Shown here piece after piece: positions 1-8,219 of a stretch of 64,000 nucleotides of DNA. The number at the start of each line of letters is the position of its first letter. The stretch's first letter is position 1. The DNA is from Alphaproteobacteria bacterium. Its GTDB lineage: Bacteria; Pseudomonadota; Alphaproteobacteria; Rhodobacterales; Rhodobacteraceae. Both the position numbers and the translations under genes were made by a program. The stretch lies in assembly GCA_030424865.1 (NCBI GenBank), contig JAUHVR010000007.1:143859-207858 (forward strand), written 5' to 3'. Under the pieces are notes generated by a model. That model searched no databases, had not been told where the DNA came from, and saw nothing but the letters and a program-made list of their open reading frames with translations.

Positions 1-90
1 GTGCTCTGGCCAGAGGTTCTGGGCCAGAGTTCCCTGGATCGAGCTGGACCCGGTCTTGTGCATGCCGATGTGAACATAGGCTATGCGCAT
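1..90 (-). CDS. Sulfotransferase-family protein, N-terminal fragment cut by the window edge
   Basis: Only the first 30 codons lie in the window. The translation begins MRIAYVHIGMHKTGSSSIQ. The HKTGSSS stretch at about residues 11-17 resembles the phosphosulfate-binding loop found near the start of PAPS-dependent sulfotransferases. The gene begins 3 nt after the rfbB stop, and a GAGG ribosome-binding site lies inside the end of rfbB, so the two are probably co-transcribed. With rfbB, rfbC and a capsule-type exporter alongside, a role in sulfating a surface polysaccharide is plausible but inferred. The family call rests on this one motif. Confidence 0.6.
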   Translation of the reverse strand, partial: MRIAYVHIGMHKTGSSSIQGTLAQNLWPEH

Positions 91-93
91 GGA

Positions 94-1173
94 TCAGCCC
101 TCGGCTTCGGCGGGGGTCTTCTTGGCCTCACCGGTGCCCAGACGTTGACCGACACCGGCGCGTTCCTGCAGCGGACGCCACCAGTCCGAGTTGTCCAGGT
201 ACCATTGCACGGTCTTTTCCAGGCCTTCCTCGACGGTCACGCTGGGGCTCCAGCCCAGTTCCTTCTGGATCCGGCCCGGCGCGATGGCATAGCGCGCATC
301 ATGGCCCGGACGGTCGGTCACAAAGGTGATCTGGTCGGCGTATTTGCCTTCGTTCAGCGGGCGCTTTTCATCCAGGATGCCGCAGATCGTCTGCACCAGT
401 TCCAGGTTGGTGCGCTCGTTCTCGCCACCGATGTTGTAGCTGCGTCCCAGTTCGCCTTTCTCGACAACCAGCAGCAGCGCGTCGGCGTGGTCCTCGACAT
501 AAAGCCAGTCGCGGATGTTCGACCCGTCGCCATAGATCGGCAGCGGCTTGCCGGCCAGCGCGTTCAGGATCACGACAGGGATCAGCTTTTCGGGGAAATG
601 ATAGGGGCCGTAGTTGTTCGAGCAGTTGGTCAGCACCACCGGCAGGCCATAGGTTTCATGCCAGGCATTGACCAGGTGGTCCGAGGCCGCCTTGGACGCC
701 GAATAAGGCGAGCGCGGATCATAGGGTGTTTCTTCGGTGAACTGGATCGAAGGATCGGCGGGCAGCGAGCCAAAGACCTCGTCGGTCGAGATATGGTGGA
801 AGCGGAAGCTGGCCGGCTTGCCGGCCTCGGTCCAGTATTTGCGGGCCGCTTCCAGCATGTTGAAAGTGCCGGTGATGTTGGTCTCGATAAAATCGCCCGG
901 ACCGTCGATCGAGCGGTCCACGTGGCTTTCGGCGGCCAGGTGCATCACGGCGTCAGGCTTGTGCTTGGCAAAGACCGCGTCCAGCGCGGCGCGGTCGCGG
1001 ATGTCGGCCCGTTCAAAGGCGTAAAGCGGGCTGTCGGCCACGGTTGCCACGTTTTCCAGGCAGGCCGCATAGGTCAGCGCGTCGACATTCACAACGGCAT
1101 GGCCGCGCTGAATGGCCAACCGAACCACGGCCGAGCCAATGAACCCGGCGCCGCCGGTGACAAGAAGTTTCAT
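94..1173 (-). CDS. rfbB: dTDP-glucose 4,6-dehydratase
   Basis: A 359-residue enzyme that converts dTDP-glucose to dTDP-4-keto-6-deoxyglucose, the second step of dTDP-L-rhamnose synthesis, in the cytoplasm. It is an extended SDR. The NAD-binding GGAGFIG loop is at residues 7-13, the TDE catalytic triplet of dehydratases at 130-132, and the YxxxK pair at Y157 and K161. Length is normal for the family. It lies 6 nt downstream of rfbC on the same strand. rfbA and rfbD are not in the window and would have to lie elsewhere, perhaps beyond the left edge. Confidence 0.95.
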   Translation of the reverse strand: MKLLVTGGAGFIGSAVVRLAIQRGHAVVNVDALTYAACLENVATVADSPLYAFERADIRDRAALDAVFAKHKPDAVMHLAAESHVDRSIDGPGDFIETNITGTFNMLEAARKYWTEAGKPASFRFHHISTDEVFGSLPADPSIQFTEETPYDPRSPYSASKAASDHLVNAWHETYGLPVVLTNCSNNYGPYHFPEKLIPVVILNALAGKPLPIYGDGSNIRDWLYVEDHADALLLVVEKGELGRSYNIGGENERTNLELVQTICGILDEKRPLNEGKYADQITFVTDRPGHDARYAIAPGRIQKELGWSPSVTVEEGLEKTVQWYLDNSDWWRPLQERAGVGQRLGTGEAKKTPAEAEG

Positions 1174-1179
1174 CGTATC

Positions 1180-1743
1180 TTATCCTTCGTAAACAAACGG
1201 GCTGTCAAAATCCTTGAGCCAGGGCGCCACGGCGTCCTTCTCGGACAGAACCGGTTCAATGCCGTCCATGTCCCACTCGATGCCGATGTCGGGGCAATCA
1301 AAGCGGACGGCGCCGTCACATTCCGGCGCGTAGTAATCGGAACACTTGTAAATGATCTCGGTGTCGGGTTCGCGCGTGACGAAACCGTGCAGGAAACCGG
1401 CAGGGATCAGCAGCTGCTTGCCGTTCTCGAACGACAGCTCTTCGCCAACCCACTGACCAAAGGTCGGAGACCCCTTGCGGATATCGACCGCCACGTCAAA
1501 GAGCCGGCCCTTGCCGCAGCGCACCAACTTGTCCTGGGCATGGGGCGGCGACTGGAAGTGCAGGCCGCGCACGGTGCCGACTTTGGCGGACAGCGAGTGG
1601 TTGTCCTGGCACCAGTCGAAGTCAAGACCGGCATCGGACATGACCTTGCGGTTCCAGCTCTCTGAAAAGAACCCGCGCTCGTCGCCAAAACGCTTTGGTG
1701 TCAACACTTTAACGGCATCAATCTTGGTTGCTTCAATTTGCAA
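1180..1743 (-). CDS. rfbC: dTDP-4-dehydrorhamnose 3,5-epimerase
   Basis: A 187-residue cupin-fold epimerase acting after RfbB in dTDP-rhamnose synthesis. The N terminus reads like typical RfbC (VKVLTPKRFGDERGFFSESW), and the conserved LHFQ segment near residue 60 carries the expected active-site histidine. The start codon is TTG: no ATG or GTG gives a family-like N terminus, and a weak GAG-type ribosome-binding site precedes it. It is the first gene of a minus-strand run rfbC-rfbB-sulfotransferase. Its promoter must lie in 1744-1854, but I could not identify one there with confidence. Confidence 0.93.
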   Translation of the reverse strand: MQIEATKIDAVKVLTPKRFGDERGFFSESWNRKVMSDAGLDFDWCQDNHSLSAKVGTVRGLHFQSPPHAQDKLVRCGKGRLFDVAVDIRKGSPTFGQWVGEELSFENGKQLLIPAGFLHGFVTREPDTEIIYKCSDYYAPECDGAVRFDCPDIGIEWDMDGIEPVLSEKDAVAPWLKDFDSPFVYEG

Positions 1744-1854
1744 TGTCTTTACTCGCCCAAGTTGGATCGATCAGGTTCGGGTCGGCCTTAACAAATGCTT
1801 TTCCCGGAGTCACGCCGAAATAGCCGCAGCGCAGAATACCCGCGCCAAACCGCC

Positions 1855-1876
1855 AAAAGCCTGTCAATAAACAGGC
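1855..1876 (-). terminator. Rho-independent terminator after the ABC permease
   Basis: On the minus strand, a 6-bp GC-rich stem (GCCTGT / ACAGGC, loop of 6) is followed directly by four T residues. It lies about 50 nt past the stop of the KpsM-like gene and separates it from the rfbC transcript. The T-tract is short, so termination may be partial. Confidence 0.55.
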
Positions 1877-1924
1877 ATTCCGGGCGGTGCCACGCGGATT
1901 CCGTGCAATTTCACGAGCGTTGGC

Positions 1925-2740
1925 TCAGTTGTGGATCATCGCCTTTTCGTGTCGATAGAGCAGCAGAAAGCCAAATGCCATGCAGATGAAAGCCACGCCA
2001 TAGACATAGGTCTGCGAGATGTAATCGGCCTCGTACGTCGGATAGAACCCGCGCCGCATCATAGCCACGACATGGGTGTAGGGGTTGTACCACATGATGT
2101 TCTTGGCGAAGTCGGGCATCGTGTCATACAGAAAGACCACGCCGGATACCAAGGCCAGAGGCCGCGTTATGATCCCCCAACCGCGCTCCCAGACCGGCAA
2201 CGAGAAGAACAGATAGCAGTTCAGGACACCCAGCCCGGTTCCCAGCATCACGCCCATGACGATGGATTTGACGACCGATGTCGGGTCGACGATGCTTGTC
2301 AGATCGAACACGATGTGGATGCCCGACAGTACGAGGATCCCGACCAGGATCTGGGTCATCAGTGACAATGTGACCCTCGCAAAGATCGCATCGGTGTAGC
2401 GCACCATCGGATAGGCCAAAAGGCTTCGCGAGAACCGGATGCAGGTCGCGACCTTGTTTGCGATGTCCGTGGCCAGCAGGAACGGCAGGTAGCCCGTTGC
2501 AAAGTACAACGGGAAATTCGTTCCCAGACGGGGCGTTCTGAAGACCAGCAGAAAGGCCACCGAAAGCACCGCAATCGCCGCGATCGGCTCGGCAATCGCC
2601 CAGACATAGCCCCCCGGCGACTTGCCATAGGTTGTTGACATCTCGCGCAGGAGCAATGCCGAAATCGTTCGGGGCCCCTTGTAGCGTTTTGCTCGCAAAG
2701 CAGTCGATTGTCCGGCAGACATGGGCCTGTGACCCTTCAT
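1925..2740 (-). CDS. kpsM: Capsule-type ABC exporter permease (KpsM/Wzm family)
   Basis: A 271-residue ABC-2 type inner-membrane permease with about six hydrophobic segments and the RTISALLLREMSTTYGKSPGG amphipathic lead-in typical of KpsM/BexB/CtrC. With the KpsT-like ATPase at 4661-5338 it would form the transporter that exports lipid-linked polysaccharide. A second ATG lies at 2722, with AAGGG about 9 nt upstream, and could be the true start. The gene is transcribed away from the KpsE- and KpsT-like genes across a 73-bp divergent intergenic region, unlike the usual kpsM-kpsT pairing. Confidence 0.85.
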   Translation of the reverse strand: MKGHRPMSAGQSTALRAKRYKGPRTISALLLREMSTTYGKSPGGYVWAIAEPIAAIAVLSVAFLLVFRTPRLGTNFPLYFATGYLPFLLATDIANKVATCIRFSRSLLAYPMVRYTDAIFARVTLSLMTQILVGILVLSGIHIVFDLTSIVDPTSVVKSIVMGVMLGTGLGVLNCYLFFSLPVWERGWGIITRPLALVSGVVFLYDTMPDFAKNIMWYNPYTHVVAMMRRGFYPTYEADYISQTYVYGVAFICMAFGFLLLYRHEKAMIHN

Positions 2741-2813
2741 TCTCTGGATTTACACCCCAATCCTATGTAGGAAGTCCTCAAATTGATCAAGACGTTGGCA
2801 AAAGGCGTTAAGA

Positions 2814-4658
2814 ATGCAGGACGACAGCTCGGCACAAGAGCCGCGAAATCCAGCTGTATCCCAAAAAGTGAGCGAGGACGGGACCTCTGGCCCGAAAGCG
2901 GGTGACGCGGGGGGTAAGACAGGCCCCCAAAACGCCGAGTCCCCGGCCGAGACCACAAGCAGGTCAGACCAGAGGGCCGAACGCCAGAAGCGTCGACAAG
3001 AGCAGATGGACCAAAGACGCCAGGCTGCCAGCAACGCGGCAAAACGCAAGGCCAATGCCGCGTCCGGGACTCGCAACAAACCCAAGGTGTCTTACAAGGA
3101 CGTGCGCGCGCAGGCGGCCGCAAACGCATCGACCGAGAAGAAAGCGGATCCCGAAATCCGTTTTGTCGCCCGCGACGCCGCGCAGCGTTCTGCCTCTGCC
3201 GACGCCCGCAAGGCTCCGGTCGCAGAACCAGAGGGCGCGGCACGTTCCAGCGAGGCGGGCACCGTGGAAAGTGACGCACCCAAGGCGCAAACCCGCTCTG
3301 CCGCCCCTGTGGACGCGGACGCACTTGCGAAAAAACCGGCGGGACCAGACACTGCTGCCGACACGCGCACGGCCAAGGCTGATGCGAAACAGGACAAGGA
3401 CGAGGCCAAGCCCGTGACGACCGCCAAGCAATCACAGCCAAAACCGGATGCGGCCAAGACGCCCAAGGCGGCGCCGGCAAAGAAACCGGGTGGAGGCGGC
3501 AAACCCGCTCCTCAGCCCGCCGTCGTCCAGATCAAGCCGCAGGCCGGTCCGGCCCGGGCCCGGGGCCGTCATATCATCCTGTTGATGACCTTTCTGATGA
3601 TGGTCGTCGCTCCGGTCATCGTCGGCACGTATTACCTTTTTGCGATTGCGGTTGATCAATACCATTCGACGGTTGGCTTCTCGGTCCGCAAGGAAGAATC
3701 CAACACTCCTGTCGAATTGCTTGGCGGCATCACCAACCTGTCGGGCTCCAGCACCTCGGACACGGACATTCTGTACGAGTTCATCCAGAGTCAGGAAATG
3801 GTCGAGGCGGTCGACGAAAAGCTGGATCTGCGCGCCATCTGGTCCAAGCCTGACTTTGATCCTGTGTTTGCCATCGATGCAGATATCTCGATCGAGGATC
3901 TGATGAGCTATTGGCGCCGCATGGTGCGCATTTCCTATGACGGCGGCACCGGGTTGATCGAGTTGCGCGTTCTGGCGTTCGAGCCGCAGGATGCCCAGGA
4001 CGTCGCGCGCGAAGTCTTTGAGGAAAGCAGCCGTATGATCAACGAGATCTCGGCCATCGCCCGGCAGGATGCGACCCGCTATGCCGAGGATGAACTGGAG
4101 AAATCCGTTCAGCGGCTCAAGGATGCGCGTCTGGCGATCACGGAATTCCGATCGCGTACCCAGATCGTGGATCCGACGACGGACCTTCAGGGTCAGATGT
4201 CGCTGCTTGCCAATCTGCAGGGGCAACTGGCCGAAGCGTTGATCGAGATGGATCTTCTCAGGGAAACGACCCGGGAAGGGGACCCGCGTATCACGCAGGC
4301 ACAGCGACGCATCGACGTCATCGGTGTCCGTATTGACGAAGAGCGCAAGAAAATCGGCGTATCCGGATCCGACAGCGAGGGCCGCGACTATGCGACCCTT
4401 TTCTCGGAATACGAACGCCTGTCGGTCGACCGCGAATTTGCCGAACAGTCGTATATCGCCGCCCTGACAGCCTATGATGGCGCGATCTCGGAAGCGCAGC
4501 GGCAAAGTCGCTACCTGGCGGCATACGTGCAGCCGACAAAGGCGCAGACCTCGCAATATCCGCAGAAAGAGATGCTGGCGGCACTGCTTGCGATGTTCTG
4601 TTTCCTGATCTGGGCGATTCTGGTTCTGATCTACTACAGCATCCGGGACCGTCGCTGA
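2814..4658 (+). CDS. kpsE: Capsule polysaccharide export inner-membrane protein (BexC/CtrB/KpsE family) with a long disordered N terminus
   Basis: A 614-residue protein. Residues 1 to about 245 are a low-complexity Ala/Lys/Asp/Pro/Gln-rich cytoplasmic tail without recognisable domains. A first transmembrane helix follows at about 252-279, then a periplasmic region with coiled-coil stretches (about 400-520), and a second helix at about 586-607 with a short basic end. The membrane-periplasm-membrane part matches KpsE/CtrB adaptors, which are about 370-400 residues long; the tail is an addition. It is followed after 2 nt by the ATPase gene. It is the periplasmic adaptor of the capsule exporter. 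A KpsD-like outer-membrane partner is not in the window. Confidence 0.85.
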   Translation: MQDDSSAQEPRNPAVSQKVSEDGTSGPKAGDAGGKTGPQNAESPAETTSRSDQRAERQKRRQEQMDQRRQAASNAAKRKANAASGTRNKPKVSYKDVRAQAAANASTEKKADPEIRFVARDAAQRSASADARKAPVAEPEGAARSSEAGTVESDAPKAQTRSAAPVDADALAKKPAGPDTAADTRTAKADAKQDKDEAKPVTTAKQSQPKPDAAKTPKAAPAKKPGGGGKPAPQPAVVQIKPQAGPARARGRHIILLMTFLMMVVAPVIVGTYYLFAIAVDQYHSTVGFSVRKEESNTPVELLGGITNLSGSSTSDTDILYEFIQSQEMVEAVDEKLDLRAIWSKPDFDPVFAIDADISIEDLMSYWRRMVRISYDGGTGLIELRVLAFEPQDAQDVAREVFEESSRMINEISAIARQDATRYAEDELEKSVQRLKDARLAITEFRSRTQIVDPTTDLQGQMSLLANLQGQLAEALIEMDLLRETTREGDPRITQAQRRIDVIGVRIDEERKKIGVSGSDSEGRDYATLFSEYERLSVDREFAEQSYIAALTAYDGAISEAQRQSRYLAAYVQPTKAQTSQYPQKEMLAALLAMFCFLIWAILVLIYYSIRDRR

Positions 4659-4660
4659 GC

Positions 4661-5338
4661 ATGATCCATCTTGAAAACCTGACCAAGGTCTTTGTGACCA
4701 ATGGCCAGCGGAACGTGGTTGCCAACGGGATCACCGCCACCTTTCCGGACAAGCGGGCCGTCGGGCTGCTAGGTCGGAATGGTGCCGGGAAATCAAGCCT
4801 GTTGCGGATGATCGCGGGCACGCTGGATCCGACCTCGGGCAGTGTCGTGAACACCGGATCGCTCAGCTGGCCGGTTGGGTTCGCGGGCAGTTTCCACCCG
4901 GAACTGACCGGCCTGCAGAATATTCGTTTCATCGGTCGGGTCTATGGCGTGGACACGGACGAGCTGGTTGAGTTCGTCGAGGATTTTGCCGAGCTTGGCA
5001 AACACTTCAACCTGCCGACCAGAACCTATTCGTCAGGTATGAAATCGCGCCTCGCCTTTGGCCTGTCGATGGGCATCCGGTTCGACACCTATCTGGTGGA
5101 CGAGGTCACCGCCGTCGGCGACGCCGCCTTTCGCCAGAAAAGCGAGGCGGTGTTCAAAGAGCGGATGAAGGACAGCGGATCGATCCTTGTGTCACATGGC
5201 ACCGCGATGCTGCGCCGGAACTGCGACATGGGTGCCGTGCTCGAAAACGGGCAGCTGACATTCTATGACGACATCAACGAGGCGATCGAGGTGCACGAGG
5301 CCAACATGGACGCCGTCACCCTGGACGACGACGAGTAG
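4661..5338 (+). CDS. kpsT: Capsule-type ABC exporter ATPase (KpsT/Wzt family)
   Basis: A 225-residue ATP-binding protein. Walker A is GRNGAGKS at residues 38-45. The signature YSSGMKSRL replaces LSGGQ, as is typical of KpsT/CtrD, and YLVDEVTAVGD is the Walker B and D-loop region. It is short and lacks a C-terminal carbohydrate-binding domain, so it resembles group 2 capsule exporters rather than Wzt. It starts 2 nt after the KpsE-like gene, giving strong translational linkage. It should pair with the divergent permease at 1925-2740. Confidence 0.9.
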   Translation: MIHLENLTKVFVTNGQRNVVANGITATFPDKRAVGLLGRNGAGKSSLLRMIAGTLDPTSGSVVNTGSLSWPVGFAGSFHPELTGLQNIRFIGRVYGVDTDELVEFVEDFAELGKHFNLPTRTYSSGMKSRLAFGLSMGIRFDTYLVDEVTAVGDAAFRQKSEAVFKERMKDSGSILVSHGTAMLRRNCDMGAVLENGQLTFYDDINEAIEVHEANMDAVTLDDDE

Positions 5339-5341
5339 GCC

Positions 5342-6196
5342 TCAGTTCAGAACCACCTGGTATTTCACGATCCGGTTGTTGTCGCTGTCGGCAAAGAAGT
5401 ACTCATTCCCCCGCACGGCCACACCTTCGGGGTCGTCCAGAAGGTTGATGCCCAGACCCGGTTCGCCGGTCCCGATGATGCCCATCACCTCTTCGGATAT
5501 GGGATCGATCTTCAGCACCCGATGCGCGTCCTGATCGGCCACGATCAACAGCCCGTCGGGTGTGATGTCCATGTAGCGTGGCCCGACAAAGCCGAACTTC
5601 GGGTCGTCCAGCATCTGGATCAACTGCAGATCCGCGTCAAACCGCACCAGCCGCCGGTTGACATTGTCGGCAACCCAGATCGTGCCGTCAGGTGCTTCGG
5701 CCACGTCATGCGCTCCGGGCATTCCCTGGGCCGAGGCGACCAGCGCGCCGTCTTCGACGGCGTAAAGCCGCCCCTCGCCCGACGCCATGGCGTAGATCCG
5801 TCCGTTCGAATGCGCCAAAGCGCCTTCGGTTCGGGGAAAGGGACCAAGGTAGCCGTCAAGCACCGGCGCATCACCGCCCAGGTCATAGACTGCCACTGCG
5901 TTGGCGCCGGTCGCGGCGACATAAAGCTTGCCGTCCGGTCCAAAGGATACGTCATGCGCGCCGGGCAGAAGGCCCGGGCCGATCTCGGCGGTCACCTCCA
6001 GGGTCTCGGGGTCCATGATCGCAACACGGTGCGCAAACTTGTCGGCGATGTACAGCATCCCGTCCGGCCCAAAGGCCAGGTCATGCGGGTCGGCCAGCAC
6101 CGGGGCGCTGGCATCGACGTAGCTGGCAAAAGGGCGTGGCTCTTGCGCGAAGGCGGATGAGGCGGTCAGCATCAGGGCGAAAGTCAGGGGGCGCAT
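5342..6196 (-). CDS. Secreted NHL/SMP-30-like beta-propeller protein
   Basis: A 284-residue protein with a cleavable signal peptide (MRPLTFALMLTASSAFA) followed by repeated blades of the pattern HDLAFGPDGMLYIAD, HDVSFGPDGKLYVAA, HDVAEAPDGTIWVAD and MDITPDGLLIVADQ. This fits a six-bladed propeller of the NHL/SMP-30 type in the periplasm. No catalytic residues could be assigned; it may bind a ligand or act as a lactonase-like hydrolase. It converges with the ATPase gene, with the stops 3 nt apart, and has no evident functional tie to it. Confidence 0.75.
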   Translation of the reverse strand: MRPLTFALMLTASSAFAQEPRPFASYVDASAPVLADPHDLAFGPDGMLYIADKFAHRVAIMDPETLEVTAEIGPGLLPGAHDVSFGPDGKLYVAATGANAVAVYDLGGDAPVLDGYLGPFPRTEGALAHSNGRIYAMASGEGRLYAVEDGALVASAQGMPGAHDVAEAPDGTIWVADNVNRRLVRFDADLQLIQMLDDPKFGFVGPRYMDITPDGLLIVADQDAHRVLKIDPISEEVMGIIGTGEPGLGINLLDDPEGVAVRGNEYFFADSDNNRIVKYQVVLN

Positions 6197-6296
6197 GGTG
6201 TCCTCGGCTCTGTTTCAGACAGCCTAGGGCGATTCGCTGCTTTCGACCTAGTGTACCGGGTTGTTTCTGCCTTTTGGCCACGGACGAACCTGCGGG

Positions 6297-7187
6297 TTAA
6301 GGCACAAAAGCGTAGGGGGTGCGCAGGGCCTGTGCCAGATGATCGACCAGCAACCGGACGCGCCGGTTGTATCGCACGTCCGCATGGCAGGCGATCCACA
6401 GATCCAGCGGCGGCACCGGCAGATCAGGCAGCACCTGCACAACGCCCGGCCATTGCTGCGCCAACCCCACATGGGTCGGCCCGATCCCCAGCCCTGAACG
6501 GATGCCCGCGATGTGGGTCAGGATGTTGTCGGACCGCAGCGCAAAGTCTGACCGGTCAAGGCTGACCCCGATCTTCGCCATCGCATCGATGATGCCACTG
6601 TCACGGTCAAAGCCGATCAGGCGGTGGGTCTTGAGGTCCTCGGCGACGGTCAAGGGCGGGTGTTCGGCCAGATAGCTTTCGTGCGCAAAGATCCCCAGGG
6701 GCAGCGAGGTCACGCGCCGGGCCACCAGATCATTCTGCGTGGGCCGGAACATGCGCAGGGCCACATCGGCGTCGCGGCGCAGCAGGTTGCTGGCCGCGTT
6801 GGTGACCTCGATCTCGATCTCGATCTCGGGGTGGGCCTTGGCAAACCCGCGCAGCGTGCCGGGCAGGATCAGGACCCCAAAGATCTCGTTTGCGGTGATC
6901 CGAACGGTGCCGCGCATATCCGCGTCCATGCCCGCCGCGCGGCGCTGAAAGTCCTGCGTGGCGCGCATCATCTCGGCTGCGCTGTCGACCAGCCGCAACC
7001 CGGCCTCGGTCAGGGCCATGCCGTCGCGCCCGCGTGTGAACAGCGTCAGGTGCAGCGCCTCTTCCAGCAGACCGATGTGCCGCCCGACGGTCGGCTGTGT
7101 CAGCCCCAGCGCGCGGGCGGCGGCGGACAGGCTGCCCAGTTCGGCGACCGAGGCAAAGGTGCGGATGTGATCGGGGGCAGGGGTCAT
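6297..7187 (-). CDS. LysR-family transcriptional regulator
   Basis: A 296-residue LysR regulator. The winged helix-turn-helix is at about residues 5-64 (SLSAAARALGLTQPTVGRHIGLLEE), followed by a periplasmic-binding-protein-like effector domain. It is transcribed away from the SRPBCC gene at 7301 across a 113-bp gap that contains a 16-bp inverted repeat at 7196-7211. That is the classical LysR layout and suggests it controls itself and the SRPBCC gene. The inducer is unknown. Confidence 0.9.
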   Translation of the reverse strand: MTPAPDHIRTFASVAELGSLSAAARALGLTQPTVGRHIGLLEEALHLTLFTRGRDGMALTEAGLRLVDSAAEMMRATQDFQRRAAGMDADMRGTVRITANEIFGVLILPGTLRGFAKAHPEIEIEIEVTNAASNLLRRDADVALRMFRPTQNDLVARRVTSLPLGIFAHESYLAEHPPLTVAEDLKTHRLIGFDRDSGIIDAMAKIGVSLDRSDFALRSDNILTHIAGIRSGLGIGPTHVGLAQQWPGVVQVLPDLPVPPLDLWIACHADVRYNRRVRLLVDHLAQALRTPYAFVP

Positions 7188-7195
7188 GAGTTGAG

Positions 7196-7211
7196 TATAG
7201 AATTTTCTATA
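7196..7211. promoter_or_regulatory. Inverted repeat, candidate LysR operator
   Basis: A perfect AT-rich inverted repeat, TATAGAA-TT-TTCTATA, sits 9 bp from the LysR start codon in the divergent gap. It contains a T-N11-A pattern as expected of LysR binding sites. Binding is inferred from position and symmetry only. Confidence 0.45.
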
Positions 7212-7300
7212 TCAAATGTCGATATTCTGGGAATTTAGATAAATCAATCTTGGGGGCACATTCAGGTCATCGAAACCGAGACACCTGAAAGGACCATCAC

Positions 7301-7807
7301 ATGTCGATCTTCACCACCGCCGCTGCCGCAACCGCCGCCCTGCTGATCACCGCCTATGGCGCGGGTCAGTTCACCCAGAAATCGATCCAGACCGAGATCA
7401 CCATCGATGCCCCCGCCGAAGCCGTCTGGCAGGCGCTGACCCAATCCGAGGACATCAGCAGCTGGAACCCCTTTGTGAAAAAGCTGGACGGCACCATCGC
7501 CGTGGGGGAAACGCTGGCCGTGACCATCCAGCAGCCCAACGGTTCGGCCATGGATTTTGCCCCGACCGTTCTGGTCGCCGACGAAAACCGTGAGCTGCGC
7601 TGGGTGGGTCGCCTGGGCTTCAAGGGCATCTTTGACGGCGAACACTACTATGTGCTGGAACAGCAGGCTGATGGCACAACGCTGTTCCGCCACGGCGAAA
7701 CCTTTCGCGGGATGCTGGTGCATGTGCTCTATCCGCTGATCGGCGACAGCACGACCGAAGGCTTCAAGCAGATGAACGCCGCGCTCAAGGCCGAAGCCGA
7801 GGCATAA
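7301..7807 (+). CDS. SRPBCC (polyketide cyclase/START-like) domain protein with N-terminal membrane anchor
   Basis: A 168-residue protein. A hydrophobic segment at about residues 4-20 (anchor or signal) is followed by a START-like fold beginning QTEITIDAPAEAVWQALT and continuing SSWNPFVKKLDG. Such domains bind hydrophobic ligands; the ligand here cannot be told. An AAAGGACC ribosome-binding site lies 9 nt before the ATG. It is divergent from the LysR gene and probably under its control. A strong bidirectional terminator follows. Confidence 0.75.
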   Translation: MSIFTTAAAATAALLITAYGAGQFTQKSIQTEITIDAPAEAVWQALTQSEDISSWNPFVKKLDGTIAVGETLAVTIQQPNGSAMDFAPTVLVADENRELRWVGRLGFKGIFDGEHYYVLEQQADGTTLFRHGETFRGMLVHVLYPLIGDSTTEGFKQMNAALKAEAEA

Positions 7808-7823
7808 ACCAGCAGACAAACGA

Positions 7824-7856
7824 AAAAGGCCGCCGGAGCGCATCCGGCGGCCTTTT
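7824..7856. terminator. Bidirectional rho-independent terminator
   Basis: A perfect 14-bp stem (AAAAGGCCGCCGGA and its complement) with a 5-nt loop is flanked by A-rich and T-rich ends. It lies between the convergent SRPBCC gene (stop 7807) and rpmJ (stop 7876), so it can end both transcripts. Confidence 0.88.
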
Positions 7857-7875
7857 CAATCAGATGTGTTGGCGA

Positions 7876-8001
7876 TCAGCCCTGGCGTGCTTTGAAGCGG
7901 CGCTGGGTCTTGTTGATCACGTAAACACGGCCCTTGCGGCGCACGACGCGGCAATCGCGGTGGCGGTTCTTGAGCGAACGCAGCGAGTTTTTGACCTTCA
8001 T
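7876..8001 (-). CDS. rpmJ: 50S ribosomal protein L36 (bL36), zinc-free form
   Basis: A 41-residue basic protein starting [20 protein letters not shown] and ending RRFKARQG, the normal length and ends of bL36. It has one cysteine instead of the C-C-C-H zinc ligands, so it is the zinc-independent (C-minus) form common in alphaproteobacteria. A GAGGAGAG ribosome-binding site lies just upstream. The gene lies 78 nt downstream of tRNA-Val on the same strand with no strong terminator between, so the two may share a transcript. It ends at the terminator at 7824-7856. Confidence 0.95.
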   Translation of the reverse strand: MKVKNSLRSLKNRHRDCRVVRRKGRVYVINKTQRRFKARQG

Positions 8002-8079
8002 GAGATCTCTCCTCGTATCGCGGCGCGCTAGCGCCTTGGGGTTGCGGGCACCTCACTTTGCAGTGAAGCGATGAATTCA

Positions 8080-8154
8080 TGGTGGGCGGTACAAGGATCG
8101 AACTTGTGACCCCTTCGATGTCAACGAAGTGCTCTACCGCTGAGCTAACCGCCC
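8080..8154 (-). tRNA. tRNA-Val (anticodon GAC)
   Basis: A 75-nt cloverleaf. The acceptor stem is GGGCGGT/ACCGCCC, the D-arm contains AGCTCAGCGGTAGAGC, the anticodon arm is CTTCG-TTGACAT-CGAAG with anticodon GAC (plus-strand positions 8120-8122), and the T-arm contains GTTCGATC. The discriminator A and a genomically encoded CCA are present. It reads GUC (and by standard rules GUU) valine codons. A good promoter lies at 8220-8248. Confidence 0.96.
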
Positions 8155-8174
8155 ATGAACCTGCTCGAAACCCT

Positions 8175-8210
8175 GCCCCATGAATAAAATGGGGCGCGGA
8201 ATTCCGCGCC
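8175..8210 (-). repeat. Two overlapping palindromes in the tRNA-Val leader
   Basis: A 7-bp hairpin (GCCCCAT, loop of 7, ATGGGGC) occupies 8175-8195. A perfect 18-bp palindrome (GGCGCGGAATTCCGCGCC) occupies 8193-8210. They share three bases, so both cannot fold fully at once. They lie between the predicted transcription start and the mature 5' end of the tRNA and may affect processing or early elongation. The function is unproven. Confidence 0.8.
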
Positions 8211-8219
8211 GGTAGCGGG

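Noticed and set aside
1..1665. A 554-codon plus-strand frame opposite rfbB and rfbC
   Set aside because: Antisense shadow of rfbB and rfbC; no ribosome-binding site and no recognisable protein.
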